DNA from: Candidatus Omnitrophota bacterium | GTDB lineage: Bacteria; Omnitrophota; 4484-213 | Length of the DNA: 64,000 nt | Assembly: GCA_003645805.1 (NCBI GenBank) | Contig: QNCL01000001.1 | Span: 13,344 to 77,343, forward strand | Reading direction: 5' to 3' | Part shown: piece by piece, positions 1 to 9,460 of the stretch | How the letters are laid out: each line of letters begins with the position of its first letter | Position numbering within the stretch: the first letter of the stretch is position 1 | Translations under genes and position numbers: made by a program | Notes under the pieces: model-generated | Seen by the model: the letters and a program-made list of their open reading frames with translations, nothing else | Database searches by the model: none | Told to the model about the DNA's origin: nothing

Positions 1-2
1 CT

Positions 3-530
3 TTTGCCATAGATATTGGTCCCGGTTCTTTTACAGGTCTGCGTATTGGGCTGGCAACCTTAAAAGGCTTGGTCTTTGGCAGGAAGAAGAAGGTAATAGC
101 AGTTTCTTCCTTGGAGGTATTAGCCAGGAAAACAGCAGAACATTTTCTTTCCTTTTCTCTGCCTTCTTGCTCTCTCTTTCCAATTATTGATGCTAAGCAG
201 GAGAAAGTTTATACAGCAATTTATACTGCAAAAAAGAAGGAAAACAAGATAGTCCTGAAGAGAGAGACAGGGTATCAGGTGCTTAATATAAGGGAGTTAT
301 TAAGGAGAATAAAAAAAAGAAAACAGGTTGTGTTTACTGGAGACGGAATAGAGAGGTATCAAGACATTATTTTATCAGAGAAGAAAGAGATTAGGTTTGC
401 AGAGCACCGTTTCTGGTTTCCTTATGCCTCCGTAATTTCTGAGATTGCCTTAAAGAAGTTGAAAAGAGGGGAAGTGGAGGATATAGAGCGATTGAGTCCA
501 ATGTATCTAATCCCTTCTCCATTTGCATAA
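3..530 (+). CDS. tsaB: TsaB, tRNA t6A37 synthesis protein (5' end cut off)
   Basis: TsaB is the non-catalytic partner of TsaD in the complex that adds threonylcarbamoyl to A37 of ANN-decoding tRNAs in the cytoplasm. The frame is open from base 3 at the window edge, so the start lies outside; about 175 residues are visible. The family hallmark [11 protein letters not shown] lies at residues 6-16 of the visible part, in the ASKHA-type N-terminal domain, and is followed by SSLEVLA. The full-length family is around 220 residues, so some 30-40 N-terminal residues are probably missing. It ends 12 bases before alr, suggesting cotranscription. The assignment rests on the [11 protein letters not shown] motif and the gene size. 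Confidence 0.9.
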   Translation, partial: FAIDIGPGSFTGLRIGLATLKGLVFGRKKKVIAVSSLEVLARKTAEHFLSFSLPSCSLFPIIDAKQEKVYTAIYTAKKKENKIVLKRETGYQVLNIRELLRRIKKRKQVVFTGDGIERYQDIILSEKKEIRFAEHRFWFPYASVISEIALKKLKRGEVEDIERLSPMYLIPSPFA

Positions 531-542
531 TAACATAATAAA

Positions 543-1703
543 ATGAATAATAGAAAAGAGCACCATTTTGAACACAAACACAGTTGGGTGGAAATAGATC
601 TCTCGGCCTTAGCCCACAACCTCTTTCAGATAAGAAAAAGAATAGAGAGGATTACTTTTTCTGAAAAGAGAAAGGTAGGGATATTAGCGGTGGTCAAAGA
701 TAATGCTTATGGACATGGATTGGAAGAGGTTGCTCGTTTGCTCAGCAGGGAAGGGGTTGAGTATCTGGCGGTCTCCAGCATAGAAGAGGGGAAAAAGCTA
801 AGGGACGCAGGAGTAAAGATTCCCATTCTGAACTTAGGAAGCGTCTATTCGTTAGAGGAGATTGAGGAAGGAGTGAAATATGGAATCACCCAGACAGTTT
901 TTAGTAGAGAGGTGATAGAGTTATTAAACAGAGAAGCAATAAAAAAGCAGAAGAAGGTAAAGGTGCATCTTAAGATCGATACAGGAATGGGGAGATTGGG
1001 GATTTTGCTTCCCGAAGCAGAGGATTTAGCCGAACAGATATCTTCTCTGAGCGCATTGACCTTAGAGGGTGTATTCACTCATCTTCCTCATCCTATAGAG
1101 AAAGAGTTTACCCTTGAACAACTCAGGTGCTTCAGGTCTTTTCTGGAGAGATTAAAAAAGAAAGGGATTTTTCCTGTCTATCAGCATACCGCTAACAGTC
1201 TTGCTTTCCTTTCTTTTTCTCAGAGTTGGTTCAATCTTATCCGCCCAGGACTAATCCTCTATGGAATCTATCCCCACATCTGTTTAGAGAAAGAGATAGA
1301 TTTGCAACCTATACTCTCTTGGAAGACCAGAGTTGTGTATGTGAAAGATATCCCCAAGGGTTGGAGTGTAGGTTATGAAAGGAGTTATATAGCCAAGAGC
1401 AAGGAGAGGATAGCGATATTGTCCGCAGGATATAGTGATGGTTATCCCTATGCACTCTCCAACAAAGCGCGGGTGCTGATAAAAGGCAAATTTTTCCCCC
1501 TAATAGGAAAGGTTTGTATGGACCAGATTATTGTGCGGGTAGATGAAAGGGTAAAGGTGAAGGATGAGGTAGTGTTGATAGGAAGACAAGGAGATAAGCG
1601 AATAAGCGCAGAAGAGTTAGCCGAAAAAGCAGGTAGTATCCCCTATGAGATAGTCTGCAGACTTACCCACCTACCTCATATCTTCAAAGAAGGTAATGAT
1701 TGA
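543..1703 (+). CDS. alr: Alanine racemase
   Basis: PLP enzyme that interconverts L- and D-alanine, supplying D-Ala for peptidoglycan. The product has 386 residues, close to the family's 360-390. The PLP-binding lysine is K52 in AVVKDNAYGHG; most relatives read VKADAYGHG, so D53-N54 is a mild variant. The second catalytic base, a tyrosine, fits VGYERSY near residue 280, followed by the ILSAGYSDGYP stretch. GKVCMDQIIV near residue 320 is the usual C-terminal-domain substrate loop. The ATG at 543 lies 12 bases after tsaB and has no strong Shine-Dalgarno; its 14 residues before the conserved WVEIDLSAL are plausible. The stop overlaps the -35 box of the ilvB promoter. Confidence 0.95.
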   Translation: MNNRKEHHFEHKHSWVEIDLSALAHNLFQIRKRIERITFSEKRKVGILAVVKDNAYGHGLEEVARLLSREGVEYLAVSSIEEGKKLRDAGVKIPILNLGSVYSLEEIEEGVKYGITQTVFSREVIELLNREAIKKQKKVKVHLKIDTGMGRLGILLPEAEDLAEQISSLSALTLEGVFTHLPHPIEKEFTLEQLRCFRSFLERLKKKGIFPVYQHTANSLAFLSFSQSWFNLIRPGLILYGIYPHICLEKEIDLQPILSWKTRVVYVKDIPKGWSVGYERSYIAKSKERIAILSAGYSDGYPYALSNKARVLIKGKFFPLIGKVCMDQIIVRVDERVKVKDEVVLIGRQGDKRISAEELAEKAGSIPYEIVCRLTHLPHIFKEGND

Positions 1704-1728
1704 CAACAGAAAAGAGAGAGAGTAAAAT
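1700..1728 (+). promoter_or_regulatory. Predicted sigma70-type promoter for ilvB
   Basis: TTGACA at 1700-1705 and TAAAAT at 1723-1728 are separated by 17 bases. The -35 box is a perfect consensus and overlaps the alr stop codon. Transcription would begin near 1735, leaving a leader of roughly 35 bases before the ilvB ATG, too short for a classical attenuator. It is one of only four clear promoters seen in the window. Confidence 0.65.
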
Positions 1729-1770
1729 AGAATAATCTATTTAAGGAGAGAAACGCAGATAGGTGTATTA

Positions 1771-3441
1771 ATGAAGAAATTAAAAGGGGCGCAGATCTTG
1801 GTAGAGACATTGAAGAGAGAAGGGGTGGAGTACATCTTTGGACATCCAGGAGGAGCAGTCCTGCCTATCTTTGATGCGCTTTATCAATCTCCTCTGAGAT
1901 TTATTCTCACCCGCCATGAGCAAGGAGCAGCACATGCCGCAGATGGATATGCACGCGCTACTGGAAAAGTAGGGGTATGCATTGCTACTTCAGGACCAGG
2001 GGCTACAAATCTGGTTACGGGAATTGCCACCGCTAATATGGATTCTGTGCCGATGGTCATCTTTACTGGTCAGGTAAAGAGGAAGTTGATAGGAAATGAT
2101 GCATTTCAGGAAGCGGATGTGACAGGGATTACCCGCCCCATTACCAAACATAGTTATCTGGTGAAGAAAACAGAGGATTTAGCACGGATAATCAGGGAGG
2201 CGTTCTATATTGCCTCCACAGGTAGACCCGGACCAGTGCTTGTAGATTTACCCGTGGATGTAAGTATGGAAGAGACGGAGTATGTTTACCCCGAGAAGGT
2301 TTCTCTGCGTGGTTATAAACCAACCTATTTTGGCCATCCCGGGCAGATAAAGAAAGCCTGTAGATTAATCAAGGAAGCGAAAAAGCCCATTATCTATGCA
2401 GGAGGAGGAGTTATTATCTCCGGGGCTATGGAGGAACTTAAGAAATTGGTGGAGAAGACATCTATTCCTGTTACTACTACATTATTAGGTTTAGGAAGTT
2501 TTCCCGAAACTCATCCTCTTTCTCTGAAGATGTTAGGGATGCACGGCACGGTTTATGCAAACTACGCAATAATGAACTCTGACCTGATTATCGCTATTGG
2601 TGCTCGCTTTGATGACCGTGTTACCGGGGATGTGGAGAAATTTGCTCCCCAAGCAAAGATAATTCACATTGATATTGACCCTACAGCAATCAGCAAGAAC
2701 ATTCCTGTAGATGTTCCTATTGTAGGAGATGCAAAGAATGTTCTAAAAGAACTGAACAGGATTGTGGAGAAACCAGAGATTGATTCTTGGTTAGAACAGG
2801 TAAGGGAATGGAAGAGAAAAAATCCCTTGCGCTATGAAAAAACAGGAGGCTTGAAGCCTCAGTATATAGTAGAGGAGATATATAACCTGACTAAAGGAGA
2901 GGCGATAATTGTCACAGAAGTAGGACAAAATCAGATGTGGGCAGCACAATTTTATAATTACACCCGAGCCCGCACATTCCTTTCCAGTGGAGGACTGGGA
3001 ACAATGGGATATGGACTGCCTGCGGCTATTGGAGCGCAAATTGGCTGTCCGGATAAAATAGTATTTGATATTGCTGGCGATGGCTCTATACAGATGAATA
3101 TTCAAGAGTTAATCACTGCGGTCTTGAATAAATTGCCCATCAAGGTTGTTATCTTAGATAATGGTTATCTGGGAATGGTCAGGCAATGGCAGGAGTTATT
3201 CTATCAGCGTAGATACTCCCATACTCGTCTTATCAACCCAGATTTTGTAAAATTAGCCGAGGCTTATGGAGCAGTAGGACTAAGAGTAGGAAAGAAAGAA
3301 GAGGTGGTGCCGGCTTTGGAGAAGGCTTTGGCAGAGAAGGTGAAGCCAGTAGTGATAGATTTTATGATTGAGCAAGAAGAGAATGTTTTTCCAATGGTGC
3401 CTGCAGGGGAGGCTATAGATCGAATGATAGAGATGGCTTGA
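1771..3441 (+). CDS. ilvB: Acetolactate synthase large (catalytic) subunit
   Basis: ThDP- and FAD-dependent enzyme making acetolactate or acetohydroxybutyrate, the first common step of valine, leucine and isoleucine synthesis. 556 residues, the normal length. The N-terminal domain has the catalytic glutamate in [19 protein letters not shown], the middle domain has the FAD-binding region ([10 protein letters not shown]), and the C-terminal ThDP motif begins GDGSIQMN near residue 435 and runs through [14 protein letters not shown]. The ATG at 1771 has AGGTG five bases upstream; a stronger AAGGAGAG at 1743-1750 is too distant and has no in-frame start near it. The regulatory subunit ilvN lies about 20 kb downstream rather than adjacent. 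Confidence 0.96.
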   Translation: MKKLKGAQILVETLKREGVEYIFGHPGGAVLPIFDALYQSPLRFILTRHEQGAAHAADGYARATGKVGVCIATSGPGATNLVTGIATANMDSVPMVIFTGQVKRKLIGNDAFQEADVTGITRPITKHSYLVKKTEDLARIIREAFYIASTGRPGPVLVDLPVDVSMEETEYVYPEKVSLRGYKPTYFGHPGQIKKACRLIKEAKKPIIYAGGGVIISGAMEELKKLVEKTSIPVTTTLLGLGSFPETHPLSLKMLGMHGTVYANYAIMNSDLIIAIGARFDDRVTGDVEKFAPQAKIIHIDIDPTAISKNIPVDVPIVGDAKNVLKELNRIVEKPEIDSWLEQVREWKRKNPLRYEKTGGLKPQYIVEEIYNLTKGEAIIVTEVGQNQMWAAQFYNYTRARTFLSSGGLGTMGYGLPAAIGAQIGCPDKIVFDIAGDGSIQMNIQELITAVLNKLPIKVVILDNGYLGMVRQWQELFYQRRYSHTRLINPDFVKLAEAYGAVGLRVGKKEEVVPALEKALAEKVKPVVIDFMIEQEENVFPMVPAGEAIDRMIEMA

Positions 3442-3465
3442 GATAGAGAGATAAACCGAGACAGA

Positions 3466-3539
3466 GGCGCGATGGCCGAGGAGTTAGGCAGCGGTCTGCA
3501 AAACCGCACACATCGGTGCAAATCCGATTCGCGCCTCCA
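3466..3539 (+). tRNA. tRNA-Cys (anticodon GCA)
   Basis: Acceptor stem GGCGCGA (3466-3472) pairs with TCGCGCC (3529-3535). The anticodon stem GCGGT/ACCGC encloses the loop CTGCAAA, giving anticodon GCA. Discriminator U is followed by an encoded CCA. It begins 24 bases after ilvB with no promoter visible between, so it may be transcribed with ilvB and processed out. Confidence 0.97.
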
Positions 3540-3586
3540 AATGTTTCTTTTAATCTCTATAATCTGGAGAGAGAAACAAAAAACTT

Positions 3587-3676
3587 GCCGGGATGGCGGA
3601 ATTTGGTAGACGCCTGGGACTTAAAATCCCATGTCCTTTTTAGGACGTGTCGGTTCGAGTCCGACTCCCGGCACCA
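3587..3676 (+). tRNA. tRNA-Leu (anticodon TAA)
   Basis: Acceptor stem GCCGGGA (3587-3593) pairs with TCCCGGC (3666-3672), followed by A and CCA. The anticodon stem TGGGA/TCCCA encloses CTTAAAA, giving anticodon UAA for UUA/UUG codons. The long variable arm (GTCCTTTTTAGGAC) is the class II form expected of tRNA-Leu. It lies 47 bases after tRNA-Cys and probably shares its transcript. Confidence 0.97.
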
Positions 3677-3710
3677 GCGAGGCATCCAAGGATATTTTTG
3701 AATTACAGAA

Positions 3711-4922
3711 ATGAAGATAAAAAATCTTTTCCTTGCCTGTGTAGGTTATCTTTTTCTTTTTTTTCTGCTTTTTCCTTCGTCTGTATATGCCCAGAAGCAT
3801 AAACATATCTCTTTGCTCTTCTTTTACTCCTCAGGATGCGGGCATTGTCTTAAGGTAAAGAATAGATTGCTTCCGGAGATAGAGAGGAAGTATAAGGGAT
3901 TGGTGGAGGTAGAATATCTGGAGATAGGAAAAAGGGAGAATTACGAACTTCTGCTTGAGTTAGAGAAGAGGTATAATATAAAGCAAAAAGGAACTCCCAC
4001 AATATTTGTAGAAGAGTTTGCTTTGGTGGGAGAGAAAGAGATAAAAAAGAACCTTGAGCAAGTTATTCAAAGGGTGCTCACTGAAAAAAGTGGAGAAGAA
4101 GTATTCAGAATTCCGAAGAATTTTTCCAAAAGCAAAGAGGTTTTATCCGGAGATAAAAAAGAAAAAAGCGATCTTATTGTTGAGCATTTCAAATCCTTCT
4201 CGGTATTTACAGTAATTACTGCTGGTTTAATTGATGGGATAAATCCGTGTGCATTTACCGTTATTGTTTTCTTTATTTCTTTCCTGACCTTAAGAGGATA
4301 TAAAAAAAGAGAGGTAAAATGGGTAGGCTTTTCCTTCCTGATTGCGGTCTTTCTTACCTATTTAGCCTTAGGTTTGGGGATATTTAAGTTCTTCCAGAGA
4401 CTGCGGATATTTTACTTTCTCTCCCAGATCCTGTATTATGCTACTGCAGGATTAGCATTTCTTCTCTCTGGACTGGCAATTTATGATTACCGAGAATATA
4501 AAAAGACAGGAAATACGGCTCATCTTAAACTTCAACTTCCTTTCTTCATAAAGAGTTTGACCCATCAGGTAATCAGAGAAGGAATGAAAAGAAAAACAGA
4601 AAAGGTTTTTAAGATAGCCATAGTTAGTTTTATCATTGGATTTCTGATCTCTCTATTAGAAGCGGTCTGTACCGGGCAGGTTTATCTACCCACTATTGTT
4701 CTGGTGAGCAAACTACCCGAGTTGAGAAATAGAGCCTTTTTCTATTTAGTACTCTATAATCTAATGTTTATCCTTCCTTTGCTGGCTATTTTTCTCTTGG
4801 CTTATAAAGGATTTAGTTCGGAGCAATTTGCTCGTTTTGCCTCTTCGCACCTGGGTAAAGTAAAACTCCTGATGGCTACACTCTTCTTAGTCCTGGGTAT
4901 AGCCTTACTTATCCTTCACTGA
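3711..4922 (+). CDS. Exported thioredoxin domain fused to CcdA/DsbD-type membrane electron carrier
   Basis: 403-residue membrane protein likely carrying reducing electrons from cytoplasmic thioredoxin across the inner membrane. Residues 1-27 form a signal peptide ending VYA. Residues 30-125 are a thioredoxin fold with active site C43-G-H-C46 and cis-proline in GTPTIF. From about residue 160 to the end there are about six membrane helices with the paired CcdA cysteines: C180 in GINPCAF and C320 in EAVCTGQVY. The order (periplasmic thioredoxin first, CcdA second) differs from E. coli DsbD, where a thioredoxin-like domain follows the membrane part. The next gene, 16 bases on, encodes exported thioredoxin-fold modules that are natural partners. 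The domain calls are firm; the exact partners are inference. Confidence 0.88.
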   Translation: MKIKNLFLACVGYLFLFFLLFPSSVYAQKHKHISLLFFYSSGCGHCLKVKNRLLPEIERKYKGLVEVEYLEIGKRENYELLLELEKRYNIKQKGTPTIFVEEFALVGEKEIKKNLEQVIQRVLTEKSGEEVFRIPKNFSKSKEVLSGDKKEKSDLIVEHFKSFSVFTVITAGLIDGINPCAFTVIVFFISFLTLRGYKKREVKWVGFSFLIAVFLTYLALGLGIFKFFQRLRIFYFLSQILYYATAGLAFLLSGLAIYDYREYKKTGNTAHLKLQLPFFIKSLTHQVIREGMKRKTEKVFKIAIVSFIIGFLISLLEAVCTGQVYLPTIVLVSKLPELRNRAFFYLVLYNLMFILPLLAIFLLAYKGFSSEQFARFASSHLGKVKLLMATLFLVLGIALLILH

Positions 4923-4938
4923 TAAGAAAAAAAGAAAG

Positions 4939-6429
4939 ATGAAAAGAATCCTGTTACTCAGTTCGTTTTTATTTTTTCTTCTTTCTTCTATTGCTTATGC
5001 AGAATTTAAACCTGTAGAAATAGATCTGTTTGTGATGAGTCAATGCCCCTTTGCTGTCCAAGTAGAGAATACCTTTCTTCAGATAAAAGAGCAAATGAAA
5101 AAAAACCTAAATATCAATCTTTATTTTATTGCCCAAGAGCAAGAGGGGAAGTTTAAGAGCCTGCACGGAAAGAAAGAGGTAGAGGAGGATATGCGACAGT
5201 TAATCATTCATAAATACTTCCCCAGGAGATTCTTTCGCTATCTAAGAAGCAGAAACACGGATTATCGAGGGCAAGACTGGCAGAAGCATGCTATCTTTGC
5301 TGGACTGAACCCTCAAAAGATAGAATATCTGGTGAAAAAAGAGGGTAGAGAATTGCTGAGAGAGAATATCAAAAGAGCACAGAAACTGCATATCTTCTCC
5401 TCTCCTACCATCTTTATCAATGGAGAAAGATATGAAGGTTCATATTCGCTTCCCTCTTTGATTATTGCTATTCGTGAAAAACTCTCCGAGCAAGAAAAAC
5501 GCTCTTTTCCTTGGAAAAACCTTCCTCGTTGTTTTTCCGATGAGGATTGCCATAAGAAAGGAAAGAGAGGGAGATGTCTATCTGCGGGCACATCAGGAGC
5601 GCGTTGCGTATTCAGTCCCCTCTCTCCTGTCACTCTCACTATCTTAAGCAATAAAGATTTTGACTCTCGTGTAATAGAGGAGTGGAGGAGAGTAGTTCCT
5701 TCCTTGAGAGTCAAAAAACTCTCTTATAACTCCCAGGAAGGAAAGGAGGTTTTGAAAGAACTTGGCCTTGATGTTTTGCCTGTTTATATCCTGAGCAAGT
5801 CTGTGGAAGAGTTAGATAACTTTCAGTTTTATAAAGCCCGGGGACTGCTTATCCAGAAAGGGGAAAAGTATATTCTCAATCCTCAATCAGTAGAAATAAA
5901 CTACTATCCTTATCGAAAAAGAAAGAAAAAGAATCTAAAACTCTTTGTAATGAGCAAATGCCCTTTTGGGATAGAGGCAGAGAACGAGATTCTTCCTTTG
6001 GCAAGAAAGAGGAAGGTGGAGGTAGAGATTTATTATATTGCTTCTTACAATAAACAAAGGAAGGAGTGGGAAAGTTTGCACGGAACAGCAGAGGCAGAGG
6101 AGGATATGAGGCAGTTATGTATAAAGAAGTATTTTCCCGAGAAATACTTTGACTATATCCTACTTAGAAACAAGAATGTTCATAGTTCCCTCTGGGAGAA
6201 GGTTGCGCGGAAGGTGGGAATTGATGATGAAAAGATCAGAGAATGTCAATATAATCAGGGAGAGGAACTTTTGAGAAAAAATAGCAAGTTCTCTGAAGAG
6301 TTAAGAATAAATGCAAGTCCTACTATCCTCTGGGAAAACACCAGAAGGTTTAACAACTTGAAAGAGTTTAAGGATAATGTAGAGATGTTTAAGGATATAA
6401 GGGTGAAATACCCGGGAAGATGTAGATGA
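4939..6429 (+). CDS. Exported triple thioredoxin-fold protein with one-cysteine CPF motifs
   Basis: 496 residues with a signal peptide (1-21, ending AYA). Two copies of one module are visible: residues 25-185 with C36-P-F-A and cis-Pro at SPTIF (about 155-157), and residues 335-490 with C341-P-F-G and SPTIL (about 460-462). Both share VMS-x-CPF, a SLHG segment and EEDMRQL, so they arose by internal duplication. The second CXXC cysteine is Ala or Gly, leaving a single-thiol site. Between them lie four cysteines in about 27 residues (starting RCFSDEDC), then a third region (about 225-300) that looks like a cysteine-less thioredoxin fold (VLPVYIL). Related to DsbA/GILT-like folds by pattern; no precise family is claimed. 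A periplasmic thiol carrier, isomerase or sensor is plausible, fed by the upstream CcdA fusion. Confidence 0.75.
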   Translation: MKRILLLSSFLFFLLSSIAYAEFKPVEIDLFVMSQCPFAVQVENTFLQIKEQMKKNLNINLYFIAQEQEGKFKSLHGKKEVEEDMRQLIIHKYFPRRFFRYLRSRNTDYRGQDWQKHAIFAGLNPQKIEYLVKKEGRELLRENIKRAQKLHIFSSPTIFINGERYEGSYSLPSLIIAIREKLSEQEKRSFPWKNLPRCFSDEDCHKKGKRGRCLSAGTSGARCVFSPLSPVTLTILSNKDFDSRVIEEWRRVVPSLRVKKLSYNSQEGKEVLKELGLDVLPVYILSKSVEELDNFQFYKARGLLIQKGEKYILNPQSVEINYYPYRKRKKKNLKLFVMSKCPFGIEAENEILPLARKRKVEVEIYYIASYNKQRKEWESLHGTAEAEEDMRQLCIKKYFPEKYFDYILLRNKNVHSSLWEKVARKVGIDDEKIRECQYNQGEELLRKNSKFSEELRINASPTILWENTRRFNNLKEFKDNVEMFKDIRVKYPGRCR

Positions 6430-6440
6430 GAGGAGAAAAG

Positions 6441-7043
6441 ATGCGAATAAGGATTTCAGTTCTCGTGTTATCGTTATCTCTAATCCCTTTTTTTCTTACA
6501 AAGATATGCAAAGGAGAGGAGGTAAAAATGGGAGAGAAGAAGGTATTAATGGTTATTGCCCAGAAAGACTTTCGCGATGAGGAATATAAGTATCCAAGGG
6601 AGATTCTGGAGGAAGGAGGAATTAAAGTAGTTGTCGCTTCTTCTAAGTTAGGAACAGCCTATGGTAGTTATGGGCTCACTGCTAATGTAGATCTTCTTTT
6701 GGATGAGGTAAATCCCCAAGAATATGAAGCGATTATCTTTGTGGGAGGAATGGGCTCAAGCGAGTACTTTGATAATCCAAAGGCTCATTTTCTCGCTCAG
6801 GAATTATTCAAGAAGGGGAAATTGGTATGTGCTATCTGCATTGCTCCTAATACCTTGGCTCAAGCAGGTATCTTAAAAGGGAAAAAAGCAACTGCTTATC
6901 CTTCGGTAAAAGAAGAGATGGTAAAACAGGGTGCTATCTTTACCGGCAAAGATGTGGAAGTAGATGGAAATATTATCACTGCTAACGGACCACACGCAGC
7001 AAAGGATTTTGGAAAAATAATCTTGGAGAAACTGCAAAAGTAG
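6441..7043 (+). CDS. Exported DJ-1/PfpI family protein
   Basis: About 200 residues. After a hydrophobic leader (MRIRISVLVLSLSLIPFFLT, likely signal peptide or anchor) comes a DJ-1/PfpI fold: KVLMVIAQKDFRDEEY with the conserved acidic residue, then the nucleophile elbow VCAICIAPNTLA carrying the reactive cysteine. Family members include glyoxalase III-type deglycases, proteases and redox sensors; most are cytoplasmic, so an export signal is unusual. The ATG at 6441 is preceded by AGGAG at 6431-6435 with a five-base spacer. An in-frame ATG at 6426 overlaps the upstream stop but has a weaker site. Its place directly behind two exported thiol-redox genes suggests a periplasmic thiol-stress role, which is inference. 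Confidence 0.85.
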   Translation: MRIRISVLVLSLSLIPFFLTKICKGEEVKMGEKKVLMVIAQKDFRDEEYKYPREILEEGGIKVVVASSKLGTAYGSYGLTANVDLLLDEVNPQEYEAIIFVGGMGSSEYFDNPKAHFLAQELFKKGKLVCAICIAPNTLAQAGILKGKKATAYPSVKEEMVKQGAIFTGKDVEVDGNIITANGPHAAKDFGKIILEKLQK

Positions 7044-7048
7044 AAAAG

Positions 7049-7603
7049 ATGATTCTGCCCAATCAGTTTAGAGCAGGAATGGTAATCAGATACGAGGATC
7101 AACTTTACTCTATCTTAGAATTTCAGCACATTAAGCCTGGAAAGGGAGGAGCGTTTGTGCGCACAAAACTTAAGAATTTGAGCACAGGGGCAATCGTGGA
7201 AAAGACATTGCGTCCCGAAGAGAAGGTGGAGGAGATATTTGTAGAGGAGAAGAAAATGCGCTATCTCTACTGCGACGGGAGATACCACTTTATAGATGAG
7301 CAGACTCTTGAAGAAGTGGAGTTGTCCGGAGAACAATTAAAAGATATAAAAGACCTGCTTTTGGAGGGTAGTCTTGTATCCATCTCTTTTCATAACAAAC
7401 AGGTTTTACAGATTCGCCTCCCAAATTTTGTAGAACTTCAGGTGACAGAAACCGAACCCTCCGCTAAAGGGGATACCGCCCAAAGAAGTTATAAAAAAGC
7501 AAAGGTAGAAACAGGAGCGGTAATCCAGGTCCCTCTGTTTATTAAAAAAGGGGATAAGATAAAGATTGATACTCGAGATAAAACCTATGTTTCTCGTGTA
7601 TAA
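7049..7603 (+). CDS. efp: Elongation factor P
   Basis: Translation factor that binds between the P and E sites and relieves ribosome stalling at polyproline. 184 residues, the standard length, with three beta-barrel domains. The tip loop reads KPGKGGAF with K32 at the position that is lysylated or otherwise modified in many bacteria. The C-terminal domain contains VPLFIKKGDKIKIDT, matching the family signature. It starts six bases after the PfpI gene and is followed 12 bases later by accB; the efp-accB-accC order is widespread in bacteria, which supports all three calls. Confidence 0.96.
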   Translation: MILPNQFRAGMVIRYEDQLYSILEFQHIKPGKGGAFVRTKLKNLSTGAIVEKTLRPEEKVEEIFVEEKKMRYLYCDGRYHFIDEQTLEEVELSGEQLKDIKDLLLEGSLVSISFHNKQVLQIRLPNFVELQVTETEPSAKGDTAQRSYKKAKVETGAVIQVPLFIKKGDKIKIDTRDKTYVSRV

Positions 7604-7615
7604 GCAGGAGGAAGG

Positions 7616-8041
7616 ATGAATCTAAAGCAGATTAAAGAGTTAATAGAGTTGATGAATAAAAATAAGTTAGAGGAAATAGAGTTTGCAAAAGGAGATTTGA
7701 GAATTTGTCTGAGGAAGAAAGGAAAAAAAGTAATCCAAGAAATCTCCGATAAGAAAAAGAGGGAGAAAGAAGAAAAAGAAGAATTAGAGAAAGAAAAATT
7801 GGTAGAGATAAAGTCTCCTATTGTAGGAACCTTCTATCGCGCTTCTTCTCCTGATGCAGAGCCTTTCGTAGAGGTAGGAGATGAGATAGAAAAGGAGCAA
7901 ACAGTTTGTATTATTGAAGCAATGAAGGTAATGAACGAAATCAAGTCAGAAGTAAAAGGAAAGGTAGAGAAGATATTGGTAAATAATGGAGAGGCGGTAG
8001 AGTTTGATCAACCTTTATTTTTGCTCAGAGTAACTGAGTGA
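7616..8041 (+). CDS. accB: Biotin carboxyl carrier protein of acetyl-CoA carboxylase
   Basis: Carries the biotin that is carboxylated by AccC and hands the carboxyl to acetyl-CoA, giving malonyl-CoA for fatty acid synthesis. 141 residues: a short N-terminal segment, a charged Lys/Glu linker (about residues 37-62, where relatives often have a Pro/Ala linker), and a biotinyl domain from about 65 to the end. The biotin attachment site is K104 in EAMKVMNE. A strong ribosome site (AGGAGGA) precedes the ATG. The gene ends one base before the longest accC reading frame. The carboxyltransferase subunits (accA, accD) are not in this window. Confidence 0.95.
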   Translation: MNLKQIKELIELMNKNKLEEIEFAKGDLRICLRKKGKKVIQEISDKKKREKEEKEELEKEKLVEIKSPIVGTFYRASSPDAEPFVEVGDEIEKEQTVCIIEAMKVMNEIKSEVKGKVEKILVNNGEAVEFDQPLFLLRVTE

Positions 8042-8057
8042 AGTGTTTGTAGACAAA

Positions 8058-9404
8058 ATGTTTGACAAGATTCTTATTGCCAATCGTGGAGAGATTGCTC
8101 TGAGAATAGTTCGAGCATGTAAAGAGCTGGGGATTAAGACAGTTGTTGTTTACTCTAAAGTAGATAGAGAAAGTTTGGCTGTTCGGCTTGCTGATGAAGC
8201 AGTATGCATTGGCCCTGCTCCAAGTGGAAGTAGTTATCTGAATATCCCGGCAATAATTAGTGCCGCAGAGATTACCGATGTAGATGCTCTCCATCCAGGC
8301 TATGGTTTCTTGGCTGAGAATGCTCATTTTGCAGAGATATGCGAGTCCTGCCGGATCAAATTTATTGGACCTAGTGTAGATAATCTCAGGTTAATGGGAA
8401 ACAAAGCCCTGGCGCGGGAAACAGTTCAGAAATTAGGAATACCCACTATTCCGGGAAGTAAGTCCATAATCAAAGATAAACAGGAGGCTTTAGAGGTAGT
8501 AAAGAAGATCGGATATCCAGTGATCATTAAATCTGCAGGAGGGGGAGGAGGGAAAGGAATGCGCATAGCCCACAATGAGATTAGCCTTCTAAATTCCATT
8601 GATACTGCGCAGGCAGAGGCAGAAGCAAGTTTTGGTAGTCCCGATGTGTATATTGAGAAGTATATCCAGAGACCGCGTCATATAGAATTTCAGATACTTG
8701 CTGATAACTATGGCAACATCATCCATTTAGGAGAGAGAGACTGCACCATTCAGAGAAGGCATCAAAAATTGATTGAGGAAGCCCCTTCCTTGAGGGTGGA
8801 TAAGGAATTGCGTGAGAAGATGGGTAGAGCAGCAGTGAAATGCGCTAAGAGTATAGGGTATAAAGGAGCAGGAACAGTAGAGTTTCTATTAGATGAGCAA
8901 GGAAATTATTATTTTATAGAGATGAACACGCGTATTCAGGTAGAGCATCCTATTACAGAGATGGTTAGCGGAATAGATTTACTGAAGGAACAAATTAGAA
9001 TCGCCGCGGGAGAAAGATTGAGATATCAACAAAAGGATATAGAGATCAAGGGTTGGGCAATAGAGTGTAGAATTAATGCAGAAGATTGGGAAAAGGACTT
9101 CTCCCCTTCTCCGGGAAGAATCGAGAAATGGATTATTCCAGGGGGGCGGGGAGTAAGGGTGGACACAGCAGTTTATCCGGGATGTGTAATTCCTCCTTAT
9201 TATGATTCGCTAATCGCTAAGTTAATTACTTACGGCAAAACGCGCGAGGAAGCTATCCTGATTATGCGCCGCGCATTAGAAGAGTTTGTTATTGATCCTA
9301 TAAAAACCACTCTTCCCTTGTATAAAGAAATCTTTGCCAGTGAGGCTTTCTGGGAAGGAAAATTCCATACCCAGATTATTGAAGAACTTTTGCAGGAAAA
9401 GTAG
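8058..9404 (+). CDS. accC: Biotin carboxylase subunit of acetyl-CoA carboxylase
   Basis: ATP-grasp enzyme that carboxylates AccB-biotin with bicarbonate. From the ATG at 8058 it has 448 residues, like E. coli AccC (449), and begins [14 protein letters not shown] as the family does; a GTG at 8043 would add five residues and cannot be excluded. Visible motifs: the glycine-rich ATP loop [33 protein letters not shown], and the active-site segment [13 protein letters not shown]. It lies directly behind accB, so the pair is almost certainly cotranscribed. Confidence 0.96.
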   Translation: MFDKILIANRGEIALRIVRACKELGIKTVVVYSKVDRESLAVRLADEAVCIGPAPSGSSYLNIPAIISAAEITDVDALHPGYGFLAENAHFAEICESCRIKFIGPSVDNLRLMGNKALARETVQKLGIPTIPGSKSIIKDKQEALEVVKKIGYPVIIKSAGGGGGKGMRIAHNEISLLNSIDTAQAEAEASFGSPDVYIEKYIQRPRHIEFQILADNYGNIIHLGERDCTIQRRHQKLIEEAPSLRVDKELREKMGRAAVKCAKSIGYKGAGTVEFLLDEQGNYYFIEMNTRIQVEHPITEMVSGIDLLKEQIRIAAGERLRYQQKDIEIKGWAIECRINAEDWEKDFSPSPGRIEKWIIPGGRGVRVDTAVYPGCVIPPYYDSLIAKLITYGKTREEAILIMRRALEEFVIDPIKTTLPLYKEIFASEAFWEGKFHTQIIEELLQEK

Positions 9405-9460
9405 GCTTTGTTCAAAACAGAGGGTTTGAAAAGGAATTTTTGATAAATCAGGAGGCGAAA

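Noticed and set aside
3466..3676. tRNA-Cys/tRNA-Leu as an integration site for the redox genes
   Set aside because: No direct repeat of a tRNA 3' end, integrase or composition change was seen downstream.
9440..9460. TTG start seven codons upstream of ilvC
   Set aside because: The strong AGGAGG at 9450-9455 belongs to the ATG at 9461 and would fall inside the longer form.
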